Shown piece after piece: positions 36,366 to 45,079 of a stretch of DNA of 64,000 nucleotides. The DNA lies in contig NZ_NRQT01000012.1 in assembly GCF_004119455.1 (NCBI RefSeq), forward strand, positions 88,035-152,034, given 5' to 3'. How positions within the stretch are numbered: position 1 is the stretch's first letter; each line of letters opens with the position of its first letter. Below the pieces are notes generated by a model. The model was not told the origin of the DNA and did no database searches. It worked only from the letters and a program-made list of their open reading frames with translations. The DNA comes from Chryseobacterium sp. CH25 (GTDB lineage Bacteria > Bacteroidota > Bacteroidia > Flavobacteriales > Weeksellaceae). A program made the translations under genes and the position numbers.

Positions 36366-36830
36366 ATGAAAAAGACTTTACTATTATTCATCTTAGTATG
36401 TTCAACTTACTTATACTCTCAGACTTCTCAATATGTAGAATTTCCAGATATAAAATCTGATGTATCTTCTAATAAAGCTAGAATCTATGTTATTAGACCA
36501 ACAGGAAAATTAAGTCATTATTATATCACCTTATCATCTAATGGAAGCATGATTGGGAGACTGGATTATAAGAACTATCTGTGTTGGGATGTAGATGCTG
36601 GTACATATAATTTAGAAGGAGCTTTTGAGGGTAATAAAATAAGAAAAGATCAGACTGAAAATAAAGATTTCTTTACTGTAAATGCAAAAGAGGGAAAGAC
36701 CTATTACATAAGACTCAGCCCAGCTTATGGGCTAACAACAGGGAAAGCCTCATTTGATATTATTGAGCCAGACAAAGCAAAAGAGTACATTAAAAAGTTC
36801 CCACAGCCTAAAGTGAAATATGCTGATTAA
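36366..36830 (+). CDS. secreted DUF2846-like protein
   Basis: 154 residues with a signal peptide (MKKTLLLFILVCSTYLYSQ) cut before TSQYVEF. The body resembles DUF2846 proteins: ARIYVIRPTG, an internal 'G..IGRLDYKNYLCWDVDAGTYNLE' type turn, and a strand-rich C-terminus. Probably periplasmic or surface. It is followed by a second, broken signal-peptide gene. Confidence 0.65.
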   Translation: MKKTLLLFILVCSTYLYSQTSQYVEFPDIKSDVSSNKARIYVIRPTGKLSHYYITLSSNGSMIGRLDYKNYLCWDVDAGTYNLEGAFEGNKIRKDQTENKDFFTVNAKEGKTYYIRLSPAYGLTTGKASFDIIEPDKAKEYIKKFPQPKVKYAD

Positions 36831-36890
36831 TGAAATACCCTATAATGACAGCTACTCTTATTCTTCAAAACCATAAATAATTTATTTTAA

Positions 36891-37255
36891 ATGAAAAAAA
36901 CATTATCAATCTTACTAGTAGTATGCTATACTTTATTTTATGCACAATCTAATTTAGCAACTTTAAAAAGTTTCTATAAAAAAACTCTCCTGCAAAGCTG
37001 GGCAAAATAATAACTTATAATTCTAATAGTAATATCCTTAATATTGATGGCTTTAGGTTTCCTCTCAATAAAGTTAGCTATTACTATGAATATAATGACA
37101 AATATTATAGCTATGCAAAGTATTTTGTTACAGTAGAGTGTATTGATGACTCAGAATGTGTCAAGTACAAAGGAGATGGTAAAAATTCAGTCTCATTGCC
37201 AATGAATAGTAAGGCTAATGCCTTAAAACTAGTTCAGTTACTTGAAAGCCTTTAG
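36891..37255 (+). pseudogene. small secreted protein, interrupted by a one-base frameshift
   Basis: ATG at 36891 opens a clear signal peptide (KKTLSILLVVCYTLFYAQ). The frame stops at 37006, but adding one A to the A7 run 36978-36984 continues it (KKNSPAKLGKIITYNSN ...) to TAG at 37255 for 121 residues. A perfect terminator follows 18 bases later, which supports one gene. Family unknown; probably exported. Confidence 0.6.
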
Positions 37256-37273
37256 AAGATTATTAATAGAAGT

Positions 37274-37301
37274 AAAACCACCTCAAAGCAGGTGGTTTTT
37301 T
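37274..37301 (+). terminator. rho-independent terminator
   Basis: Ten-bp perfect stem AAAACCACCT/AGGTGGTTTT, 6-base loop, T6 run, directly after the frameshifted secreted protein gene. Confidence 0.8.
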
Positions 37302-37316
37302 AATCTCAACACTAAT

Positions 37317-37745
37317 ATGAAACTAACAATACCATTTCGTATAGGTTATCAATATGACAACTGGGAACTGAGCCTAATGAGTATAGTAGACAGCATTCCT
37401 GATAATTCTTATTGTAGTTATCTATGGGTAGGAAGTGAGGTTAAAAAGTTTCTAAACTTCACCCCTCACAGAACAGAACTTATATTCTATTGGGATTTGT
37501 TGGAAGTTGTGATCCTTGAGTTTGATCAGAAATCAGAAATCTACTATAATAGACTTAATAAAGCCATAATAGAGAGGTTTTTAGACTCAGAATTCACTCT
37601 TGAAATTCATACTGATGGCACTATCATACACAAGTTTATGACTAGAAAAGTGAACTATTGGAATATCTATTTTCCTGCTAGTAAAGAAATTAGACTGATT
37701 TACTTTTCCAATTCATTTACTTACATCAATACTATGCTAGAATAA
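37317..37745 (+). CDS. hypothetical element protein
   Basis: 142 residues from ATG (MKLTIPFRIGYQYDNWELSL). Earlier in-frame codons run through the preceding terminator, so the first ATG after it was chosen. No membrane helix or known motif; aromatic-rich (repeated Tyr/Trp/Phe) and probably globular. Part of the small right-end gene cluster of the element. Confidence 0.6.
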   Translation: MKLTIPFRIGYQYDNWELSLMSIVDSIPDNSYCSYLWVGSEVKKFLNFTPHRTELIFYWDLLEVVILEFDQKSEIYYNRLNKAIIERFLDSEFTLEIHTDGTIIHKFMTRKVNYWNIYFPASKEIRLIYFSNSFTYINTMLE

Positions 37746-37791
37746 TAACTATTCAAAACAATATCAAATAAACTAATGTTAAAACAAACTT

Positions 37792-37989
37792 ATGAAAAAG
37801 AAAAATTCAACTTGGATAACAGTATTCTGGATTGTAACAATCCTTTGTACATTGCAATTCCTATTTATCAGATTTCCACAGATAAGAGAAACTCCTAATG
37901 TGACAGGAACTTATATTTTAGGAAGCCTTATACCTAATGGACTTATCATTTTAATATTTTGGCTTATTAAAAGAAAATCTGAAAAATAG
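37792..37989 (+). CDS. small two-helix membrane protein
   Basis: 65 residues. Helix 1 about 8-28 (WITVFWIVTILCTLQFLFIRF) and helix 2 about 43-58 (ILGSLIPNGLIILIFWLI) with basic ends (MKKKN, KRKSEK). Function unknown. The next gene starts two bases after the stop. Confidence 0.6.
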   Translation: MKKKNSTWITVFWIVTILCTLQFLFIRFPQIRETPNVTGTYILGSLIPNGLIILIFWLIKRKSEK

Positions 37990-37991
37990 AG

Positions 37992-38171
37992 ATGAGGCAT
38001 TCAATTGAGATTTCAAGGGCTAATTTTGATAAGATACTAGCAGAAATAAAGGAAATGAGAGAGGTAGAAAAAGAAAGAGAGCTTACCCTTGCTGAAAGAT
38101 TACAACTAAATCACAAAATAAAGATAGCTGTTGCTTTAAAGGTCAGACTTACAGAAGAAGATAAATTTTAA
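37992..38171 (+). CDS. small charged helical protein
   Basis: 59 residues, ATG to TAA, starting MRHSIEISRANFDK. Almost entirely one predicted helix with alternating Glu/Lys (EIKEMREVEKERELTLAERL), so a likely coiled coil. Packed between neighbours at 2- and 3-base spacing, which argues for a real, co-translated gene. Function unknown. Confidence 0.55.
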   Translation: MRHSIEISRANFDKILAEIKEMREVEKERELTLAERLQLNHKIKIAVALKVRLTEEDKF

Positions 38172-38174
38172 GAT

Positions 38175-38474
38175 ATGTCTTTTGTAGTTCTTTATGAAAT
38201 TAACCAGACAGACTCATGCTTTGGTTTATTTGAAAACTTTGAGTCTGCTAAGAATAGGTTCCTCAGTGTTCATGCAGGATTCACTTCTCATAGTGGTCTA
38301 GGAAATGACAATCCTAACACATACTATTGGGATAGAACCCTATGGGAATTAGCTATGGATAATAAAACAGAACAGCTTCCAAAAGAATTCAGAATATTTG
38401 AAGCTCATAAAGAAATATTCATAGGTCATACTCCTACACTTAATAGGGATGAAACAAAAAAAAACTATGAATAA
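38175..38474 (+). CDS. hypothetical element protein
   Basis: 99 residues, starting MSFVVLYEINQTDSCFGLF. No signal peptide, helix or motif recognised. Starts three bases after the previous stop, and its stop overlaps the next ATG by eight bases, consistent with an operon. Confidence 0.6.
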   Translation: MSFVVLYEINQTDSCFGLFENFESAKNRFLSVHAGFTSHSGLGNDNPNTYYWDRTLWELAMDNKTEQLPKEFRIFEAHKEIFIGHTPTLNRDETKKNYE

Positions 38475-38610
38475 GTATAACATTTGGAATTTAGATACTG
38501 AAGCAGGTTATAGGGAAGGAAAGCTCAGCATCAAAGATTCGAGTTCTAAGGAGATATGGCAAAGTGATACTATAAAGAATTATATAAATCTAAAGAAGAA
38601 TACTAACTAA
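38467..38610 (+). CDS. very small hypothetical protein
   Basis: 47 residues, ATG to TAA, starting MNKYNIWNLDTEAGYREG. The ATG overlaps the stop region of the upstream gene by eight bases, a common coupling pattern. Last gene of the element before the right repeat. Function unknown. Confidence 0.45.
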   Translation: MNKYNIWNLDTEAGYREGKLSIKDSSSKEIWQSDTIKNYINLKKNTN

Positions 38611-38756
38611 TAACTAACTACTGTTATGTTGGGAGTTTTTTTTAGATGAAAAGGCATAGTTTTAGGCATAGCCATAAAAAGAGAGTATTAGTAATTGAAT
38701 CATATGTATTGTATGCTCAGTAGGTTAGGGATACTGGGTGTAACCCAGATGTACTT

Positions 38757-38780
38757 TGGTTCGAGCCCAGGTGGGACCAC
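38757..38780 (+). repeat. attR: right copy of the 24-bp direct repeat
   Basis: Exact copy of 22705-22728. No functional tRNA precedes it, but the 50 bases upstream look like a decayed tRNA (see findings). It marks the right boundary of the element. Confidence 0.85.
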
Positions 38781-38788
38781 AGAAAATC

Positions 38789-38817
38789 AACCGCTTACAT
38801 AATGTGAGCGGTTTTTT
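38789..38817 (+). terminator. original chromosomal terminator of the tRNA
   Basis: Stem AACCGCTTACAT/ATGTGAGCGGTT (one T-G) and T6 run, eight bases after attR. In the empty site it would directly follow the tRNA. Confidence 0.7.
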
Positions 38818-38996
38818 ATTTATACATAACACTTTTTACGGTGATCTCTTTCTCTATTTTTTCCTTTATTTTAGTGTAATAGAAAGGAGTTCTTTGAAGA
38901 CTTTTTAAATCTTTCGTCGGATAAATATTATGTTTCGTCGATATAAGGTTGTTTCCATTTAAGCTAGTTTCTATTTTTGAACCATAAATTAAAATC

Positions 38997-39779
38997 ATGA
39001 AAAGAATAAGTGTTATTTGTGGGTTTTTGATGAGTATGTTGTTATCAGCACAAAAGATAGCGGTACTTAATTTTGCTACCTTTCATATGGGAAAAACACC
39101 GGATGCGGCAAAGGTTAGTTTTGATCCGAAGAGTGAGAAAAGCCAAAAAGAAGTTTTAGAAATTGCAAAACTGCTTGCAGAGTTTAAACCAACAGTTATT
39201 TGCGTTGAGCTTATTCCAGCTATGAATGAAAAGATTCAGCAGGATTATCAGAACTTCTTAAAGGATAAAAACTTTAAAACAGCTTATGAAGGTGAAGTTT
39301 CATTGCTTGCCTATCAGATTGCAAAAATAGCTAACGTGAAAAAAATATACGGAATTGATGAGCAGGAAACGGGTAATTATAATTATAGAATAGGAGAACA
39401 ACTTAAAAATCAAGTAGATAACGCCACTTATAAACATTTTATAACCACTTTTATTGAAGGATTTGGAAGGCAGGAAACTCTTTCTGTAAAAGAAAAACTT
39501 ATTGATTATAATAAAGAATCCACTTTACAGGAGCTGATTACAGCTAATGCTGATATTTTAACGTATGTAAGTACAGCAAATAATTTTGAGGGAGCGGATG
39601 AAGCAGCCAAATATTACCGAAGAAACCTGAGAATGTATTCTAATCTTAATCAGATTCCGCTTTCGGGAAATGATAAAGTCCTGATTATTTCCGGGGCTAC
39701 TCATGCCGCATTTTTTAGTGAATTTTTAAAACGGAGTCCTAAATATCAGTCTGTAAATGTTTTTGAATATCTAAAATAA
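38997..39779 (+). CDS. secreted DUF5694-like protein
   Basis: 260 residues with signal peptide MKRISVICGFLMSMLLSAQ. Strand-helix pattern with VLNFATFHMGKTPDA near the start, KPTVICVELIP near residue 62 and SGATHAAFFSEFL near the end, resembling the TraB/GumN-like DUF5694 group. Conserved His and Glu hint at metal-dependent chemistry in that broad group, but no activity is known. Single gene next to the element's right end. Confidence 0.65.
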   Translation: MKRISVICGFLMSMLLSAQKIAVLNFATFHMGKTPDAAKVSFDPKSEKSQKEVLEIAKLLAEFKPTVICVELIPAMNEKIQQDYQNFLKDKNFKTAYEGEVSLLAYQIAKIANVKKIYGIDEQETGNYNYRIGEQLKNQVDNATYKHFITTFIEGFGRQETLSVKEKLIDYNKESTLQELITANADILTYVSTANNFEGADEAAKYYRRNLRMYSNLNQIPLSGNDKVLIISGATHAAFFSEFLKRSPKYQSVNVFEYLK

Positions 39780-39932
39780 ATAAATTGAGAGGGCAATGAG
39801 TCCTCTCAATTTATTTTTAGTTATTCTATAAAAAATACTATGTTAAACATATGTTTAAAAAAAGCATAAAGAATAATTAAAACTCAGTTAACAGCCTTCT
39901 TCCACAGATACCGTTGCTTTGCAAAAAAAGTA

Positions 39933-41686
39933 ATGATGGAAAATAACAATCTACTTAACAGAAGGCGGTTTCTTAAAAATTCACTCTTAGCAGCCGGCGG
40001 ACTTTTCATTGCACCTTTAATTATAAGTTGCAGTGATGATCATTTTACTGAAGGAGAAACAGCTCCTGATAATCTTAAAAGTTCTGGTTTTGATACCGGA
40101 GTGGCCAGTTTTGATCCTACAGCAACAGGAATAATTTTATGGACAAGATATTCAGGAGGAATTGATTCTGAAATCACTTGGGAAATAAGCAGAAACAGTA
40201 ATTTTTCCAATGTTTTAAGACGGGGTAAAGCAAGTGCTTCAGTTATTAATGATTTTACAGTGGCAATAGATGTACAGGATATTCCGTCTAATACCAAATA
40301 TTATTATAGATTCTATAATCTTGCCACCAAGGAAATTAGTGTAACAGGTGAAACCATTACATTACCATCCAAAACAGATTCTGTAAATGATGTGAAAATG
40401 GCAGTGGTATCATGTTCTAATTTCCCTGCAGGACTTTTCAATGTATATGGGGCTGTTGCTCAATCTGAGGCTGATGTAGTAGTACACCTTGGTGATTACA
40501 TCTATGAATATGCTCCGGGGCAATACGGAACCAATCCATATACCAACCAATTGGGAAGAGCGCACAAACCTGCGAAAGAAATCCTGACCCTGAGCGATTA
40601 CAGAGAAAGATACAGACAGTACAGAGGTGACAAAAACCTTCAGCTGGCTCATCAGAAAAAGCCTTTCATCTGTGTATGGGATGACCATGAATTTGCAAAT
40701 GATACCTATAAATCCGGAGCAGAAAACCATCAGCCTGACGAAGGTAGTTTTGAACTGAGAAAAAAGCAGCATTCCAGGCATACAGTGAATATATTCCTCT
40801 TAAAACAGGTAAAGACCTTAGAATCTACAGAAGTTTCAATTTCGGAAATATTCTTTCCCTTTATATGATGGATACTAGGGTAATTGCCAGAGATAAGCAA
40901 TTAGAATACTCAGATTATCTTGATAATGCCGGAAATTTTGATCAGGTGAAGTTTAAGACAGATTATTTAGACTCTAACAGGAAACTGATTGGAAGCGAGC
41001 AAATGTCGTGGTTAGGATCCCAGATCAATGCTGATACTGCTAAATGGAAAGTATTGGGACAACAGATTCTGATGACCAAAATGCTGGTTCCTGCAGAATT
41101 ACTGATGCTCCTTAACAAGATTTTAGCAGAAATAAAAAAGCTTGGAAGTGCACAGCCGGCTACCATGCAGGCACTTCAGAATACAATTGCCCAGCTGATG
41201 GTTATAAAAGCCAGACACAAAGCTCAGGATCCCACACTTACTCCGCAGGAAATTGCACGAATTACCACAACGTTACCTTATAATCTGGATGCCTGGGACG
41301 GATATTTTATGGAAAGAGAACAGCTGTACTCCATTCTTGCAGGTAAAAAAGTAGTAGTGTTGGCTGGGGATACCCACAATGCATGGCTAGGAACCCTTAC
41401 CAATGCACAAGGGAAAGTTATCGGAACAGAGTTAGCATGTAGTTCCGTTTCTTCACCGGGTCTTGAGGGGTATCTTGGAATCACATCAGATCCTGGTCAG
41501 GCAATTGCATTGGCTCAGGCATTTTCATCACTTATTGATGATCTGGAATATGCTAACCTTTATAAAAGAGGGTATCTTCATGTGAAGTTTACAGCAGGAG
41601 AATCCTTTGCAGAATGGAGATTTGTAGACAATGTTACCTCAGAAATTTATAATACAACTACAGAAAAAACACATATCATCTCATAG
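39933..41686 (+). pseudogene. PhoD-like alkaline phosphatase, interrupted by a one-base frameshift
   Basis: Twin-arginine signal (RRRFLKNSLLAAGG, from residue 9) followed by an N-terminal beta domain and a metallophosphatase core: SCSNFPAG, VHLGDYIYEYAPG, CVWDDHEFANDTY in the first part (39933-40868), and DTRVIARDKQLEY, WLGSQINAD, VVLAGDTHNAWLG in the second (40865-41686). The two frames join if one A is added to the A6 run 40760-40765, giving RKKAAFQAYSEYIPL and 584 residues, normal for PhoD. It would release phosphate from diesters in the periplasm. Confidence 0.88.
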
Positions 41687-41777
41687 TTTTAAGAACATAT
41701 CTTATTTTCAATTTTGTACAGAGCTGCAGGTAATACTGTGGCTTTTTTATTTTCATTTTTTTCCGTATCTTGAACAG

Positions 41778-42473
41778 ATGCAAGAGGATTTTAGAAAAGA
41801 GTTTTTACCATTAGTTTCCAAACCTGGCTGGATAATGACCTGTCTCATACATGTTTTCGGAGCAGCAGTGTTATTGATTGTGTTTATAGCAATTGCTTTA
41901 TTTCCTTTTTTAGTTTCGGAGAATGTAAAAGTACTTGTTGTTATTGCTGTATTGTATTATCCTGTCTGGGCTGTAGGCATGTATAGGGTTTTTCAATATT
42001 TCAGAAAAAGAAAAGGGATAGCCATCGTAAAAATTATGGTAGATGATAAAGGAATTCACTTTTATAAAAAAAGCGGAAATGTAGATGCCATTCTTTACAG
42101 CCAGTTGGGACGGTCTCTGCTTTCAGATGACTATCAAGTATACCTCACAAGGCAAAGGAAAACATGGATCCTTGCTGTAGGAATAGATCATAATGAAACT
42201 AAGGTAGTGTTTGATGGAACAGATATTGGATGTACTCATTATATAAAAAACGGAAGAGCTCTGCGGGCCAGATTTATAGAAGGAATTGTCCGCTTCAGAC
42301 CGGATTTGAAAATAGATCCATTTGTATTTGAGGAATTCAGTATTCATCCACAAAAATTTATATTTGATGGGAAAAGATATATGAAACATATTCTGGAAAT
42401 TGCTGTTATAGCAAGTATCTTATTATTGATAAGCGGCTTGCTGGCATTAATTACAATAATGATTGTGAAATAG
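41778..42473 (+). CDS. membrane protein with two N-terminal helices and one C-terminal helix
   Basis: 231 residues from the ATG of MQEDFRKEFLPLVSKPGW; the longer frame upstream overlaps the phosphatase gene and is not protein-like. Helices at about 20-45 and 50-70, a soluble beta-rich domain (75-200) resembling a PH-like fold, and a final helix (205-228). Family unknown. Confidence 0.6.
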   Translation: MQEDFRKEFLPLVSKPGWIMTCLIHVFGAAVLLIVFIAIALFPFLVSENVKVLVVIAVLYYPVWAVGMYRVFQYFRKRKGIAIVKIMVDDKGIHFYKKSGNVDAILYSQLGRSLLSDDYQVYLTRQRKTWILAVGIDHNETKVVFDGTDIGCTHYIKNGRALRARFIEGIVRFRPDLKIDPFVFEEFSIHPQKFIFDGKRYMKHILEIAVIASILLLISGLLALITIMIVK

Positions 42474-42569
42474 AATGAAAACAGTAAAATGTTTCTGTTT
42501 TTCCTGAATATGTATCATAATGACACCTCTCAAAATCTGTAATTTTACCCATTATTGAAAGCCTGTACA

Positions 42570-43436
42570 ATGAGCATAAAAATATTAAATATTCCAGAAT
42601 TTTGCCACTATCTGAATGTAGATCAACTGAAAAGTGACGACCTTCACATTGTAGATTTTGAAACCCAGAATGATATCAGACTGAAATCTGAGCCGGTAAC
42701 CATTGATTTTTATCTTTTGGCGATTAAACCACCCATGGAAGTGAAATTTACATCCTATCCACTTCTTGAAGATCAGTCAGACTCATCGTATATGTATGTG
42801 GATTGCCCTCAAAACACACTGGAGTGGGAGATTGCTCCACCATTTTCCGGACTGTGTATCATGGTGGGGGCCAAATACCTTGAAAAATATGCCAAAGATT
42901 ACAGTTTTGTACACTATAATAATCATGAGGCTCTGTTCCTTACCAAAGAAGAAGAAAATATTTTGTGGGATCTTTTCAGAAAAGCCAATAATGAATTTCA
43001 GAAAGAATACTATTCGCGAACGGTTATTATTTCTTACGTTAATTTAATTCTTACTTATGTCAAAGATTTTTATGATCGTCAGTTTGATACCAGAAGTGAA
43101 ATTTATCACAGGGTTATTGATGAATTTTATAAAAACTTGGACCACTACTTCGTAGAAAACGAAAATCTGGCCGGGCTTCCTTCCGTAGCGTATTTTGCAC
43201 AGAAAAGTAACCTTTCCCCCAATTATTTTGGAGACCTTATCAAGCATTTTACAGGGAAATCTCCTTTGGACCACATTCATGACTATGTTATAAAACAGGC
43301 GAAGGATAAACTTAAAAATACAACTCTTTCTGTAAGTGAAATCTCTTATAGCCTGGGTTTCGATTATCCCAACTACTTCGCAAGATTCTTCCGGAAAAAG
43401 ACTGGGCTTTCACCTAAAGTTTTCAGAAATCAATAA
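42570..43436 (+). CDS. AraC-family transcriptional regulator
   Basis: 288 residues from the ATG of MSIKILNIPEF. The N-terminal 180 residues form a cupin-like sensor half; the C-terminal AraC/XylS double HTH covers about 190-288, with SVSEISYSLGFDYPNYFARFFRKKTGLSP as the second recognition motif. It lies 494 bases ahead of an alpha/beta hydrolase on the same strand, which it may control. Ligand unknown. Confidence 0.88.
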   Translation: MSIKILNIPEFCHYLNVDQLKSDDLHIVDFETQNDIRLKSEPVTIDFYLLAIKPPMEVKFTSYPLLEDQSDSSYMYVDCPQNTLEWEIAPPFSGLCIMVGAKYLEKYAKDYSFVHYNNHEALFLTKEEENILWDLFRKANNEFQKEYYSRTVIISYVNLILTYVKDFYDRQFDTRSEIYHRVIDEFYKNLDHYFVENENLAGLPSVAYFAQKSNLSPNYFGDLIKHFTGKSPLDHIHDYVIKQAKDKLKNTTLSVSEISYSLGFDYPNYFARFFRKKTGLSPKVFRNQ

Positions 43437-43607
43437 GTAATTCATTCAACATATTATTTAAAAGGCAGCTCTATGAGTTGTCTTTCTTATTTCAGGAGCT
43501 TCTTCCCGCTATCCACTCATACTCCTCACGCCAGTATGCTCCAATGCTCAAACCCTTTTGTGCCCCAATCCTTGTTGCGGGGTAACCGTTACTATCGGGG
43601 CTAGGGA

Positions 43608-43663
43608 TAATAAGTAATAAGTAATAAGTAATAAGTAATAAGTAATAAGTAATAAGTAATAAG
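43608..43663 (+). repeat. eight perfect tandem copies of TAATAAG
   Basis: 56 bases, period 7, no mismatches. Because 7 is not a multiple of 3, the array puts TAA stops in all three forward frames. Copy number is likely to vary between strains by slippage. Confidence 0.9.
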
Positions 43664-43716
43664 GCGGCTCTTACAGAATACTTTCACAAAAATCAATAAG
43701 AAAGGTCTTTCATCAT

Positions 43717-43770
43717 TCCCCTCCTCCGGAGGGGTGGCAAAAATTCAAAGAATTTTTGACGGGGTGGTTT
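43717..43770. repeat. REP-like intergenic palindromic element
   Basis: A C-rich/G-rich imperfect palindrome (CCCCTCCTCCGGAGGGG), then a perfect 9-bp hairpin CAAAAATTC-AAA-GAATTTTTG (43738-43758), closed by GACGGGGTGG. From memory this composite is dispersed in Chryseobacterium-type genomes; no second copy lies in this window. Confidence 0.55.
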
Positions 43771-43887
43771 ACAACGATCCAATATCAAAATTTTCCCCCC
43801 CAAAAAAATTATATTAATCAGAACTTGGAAAGTAAAATGTATCTGTTTTCAGGTAATGCGTCTCCGTTTTCAAAGTAATTCTTGCTT

Positions 43888-43895
43888 TACCTTTG
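43888..43895 (+). promoter_or_regulatory. -7 promoter box for the hydrolase gene
   Basis: TACCTTTG matches TAnnTTTG, 34 bases before the ATG at 43930. Confidence 0.5.
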
Positions 43896-43929
43896 ATCTA
43901 TCAAAAAATAACAAATAAAATACAAAGTC

Positions 43930-44853
43930 ATGTCACAGGAAAAAATCAGTATTAAAAACAGAAATGCTCAGGAGATTATCTTATCAGCAATTATCAATTT
44001 TCCGGAAGGTTTTAATTCAGACAAAAAATATCCTGCCGTAGTAGTATCCCATCCAGGAGGAGGGGTAAAAGAACAGACTGCAGGTTTATATGCTAAAAAA
44101 CTTTCTGAGCAGGGTTTCATAACCATTGCTTATGATGCCTCTTATCAGGGAGAAAGTACAGGAGAGCCACGTCAATTGGAAAATCCTTATATCAGAACAG
44201 AAGATGTAAGTGCAGTGATCGATTATTTAACAACACTTCCATATGTAGATACCGAAAACATCGGAGCTATGGGAATTTGCGCAGGAGCAGGATATACTGC
44301 TAATGCAGCCATCAACGATCATAGAATTAAAGCAGTGGGAATGGTAAGCGCTGTCAATATCGGATCTATGTTCAGAAATGGGTGGGAAAACAATGTAAAA
44401 GATGCAGATGCATTGCCTTACTTATTGGCGGGTTCCAATGCAAGAACTGCAGATGCCAACAATCCGGATGTTCAGACCATTCCATTAGCCCCAATGAGAG
44501 AAGAAGATGCACCTAATGAAGAATTAAGAGAAGCTTGGGAATATTATCATACAGACCGTTGCCAGTATCCTACAGCACCAGGTTTTGCAACAGCAAGAAG
44601 CTTAACTCAGATTATCTCTTATGATGCTTACAATAAAGCAGAAGCTTTCTTTACCCAACCGTTATTAGCCATTGTAGGAAGTGTAGCGGGGAGCGCTTGG
44701 ATGAGTGATGATTTACTTGAACGTGCTGCCTCTGCAGACAAAAGAAAATATATTATTGAAGGAGCCAACCACATGTCTTTATATGACAGAGAAAACTATG
44801 TTAATGAAGCAGTAGGCCAATTAGTTCCATTTTTTCAACAAAAATTAGCTTAA
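43930..44853 (+). CDS. alpha/beta hydrolase (dienelactone hydrolase/YcjY-like)
   Basis: 307 residues, no signal peptide. Core motifs: PAVVVSHPGGG (oxyanion region, about 37-47), nucleophile elbow GAMGICAGAGY with Cys in place of Ser (as in dienelactone hydrolases and YcjY-type proteins), and a C-terminal EGANHMSLYD with the catalytic His. Cytoplasmic enzyme of unknown substrate; possibly regulated by the AraC-type gene upstream. Confidence 0.82.
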   Translation: MSQEKISIKNRNAQEIILSAIINFPEGFNSDKKYPAVVVSHPGGGVKEQTAGLYAKKLSEQGFITIAYDASYQGESTGEPRQLENPYIRTEDVSAVIDYLTTLPYVDTENIGAMGICAGAGYTANAAINDHRIKAVGMVSAVNIGSMFRNGWENNVKDADALPYLLAGSNARTADANNPDVQTIPLAPMREEDAPNEELREAWEYYHTDRCQYPTAPGFATARSLTQIISYDAYNKAEAFFTQPLLAIVGSVAGSAWMSDDLLERAASADKRKYIIEGANHMSLYDRENYVNEAVGQLVPFFQQKLA

Positions 44854-44874
44854 TAAAACTTACCTGAAAGAGGT

Positions 44875-44949
44875 TGTATCAAAAGTCAAAAAAAGGTTTT
44901 TACCATTCTGGTCTGTGCTCAGATTGACGCTTTTGATACAGCTTTTTTT
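44875..44949 (+). terminator. terminator of the hydrolase gene
   Basis: Eleven-bp perfect stem TGTATCAAAAG/CTTTTGATACA enclosing a 44-base loop with its own pairing, followed by GC and T7. Confidence 0.6.
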
Positions 44950-45079
44950 AATTTATAATTGAAAACCCTTGAAGTTGGGCACTTATAGATATTTTTCGGT
45001 TAAGTTTGAAAATCAGATAAAAAAACATCATATTTCTCAAAAAATATATAAATTGGTTTAAAAATTAACTGAGAAACAA

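Larger units (their letters stand above)
22705..38780. mobile_element. 16-kb tRNA-integrated element encoding an integrase
   Basis: The element lies between a 24-bp exact direct repeat: 22705-22728 at the tRNA 3' end and 38757-38780 with no tRNA gene around it. A tyrosine integrase gene starts 187 bases inside the left end. Genes from 22915 to 38610 show mobile-element content (integrase, polymerase-like protein, Sak4-like ATPase, DUF3871, RadC/JAB, Xre regulator) plus defence-like and unknown cargo, and are more AT-rich than the flanks. No relaxase, coupling protein, T4SS, capsid or terminase was recognised, so it is best described as an integrative mobilisable or satellite-like element. Confidence 0.85.
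43437..43929. other. repeat-rich intergenic region
   Basis: 493 bp without a gene. It holds an 8 x 7-bp tandem array (43608-43663), a REP-like double hairpin element (about 43717-43770), and at the right end the promoter box of the hydrolase gene. The segment near 43500-43580 is richer in G+C than its surroundings and may be a decayed repeat. Confidence 0.6.

Noticed and set aside
22915..38610. Integrative conjugative element (ICE)
   Set aside because: No relaxase, TraG-like coupling protein or T4SS gene could be recognised in the 16 kb.
38816..38998. 60-residue frame on the minus strand between attR and the DUF5694 gene
   Set aside because: It begins inside the start codon region of the next gene and ends in the tRNA terminator, and has no motif; probably chance.
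41631..41777. Upstream extension of the 41778 membrane protein
   Set aside because: It overlaps the end of the phosphatase gene in another frame and has no protein-like features; the ATG at 41778 follows a plausible spacer.
43608..43663. Possible CRISPR-like array
   Set aside because: The copies are adjacent 7-mers with no spacers; this is a simple tandem repeat. No cas gene was seen in the window.
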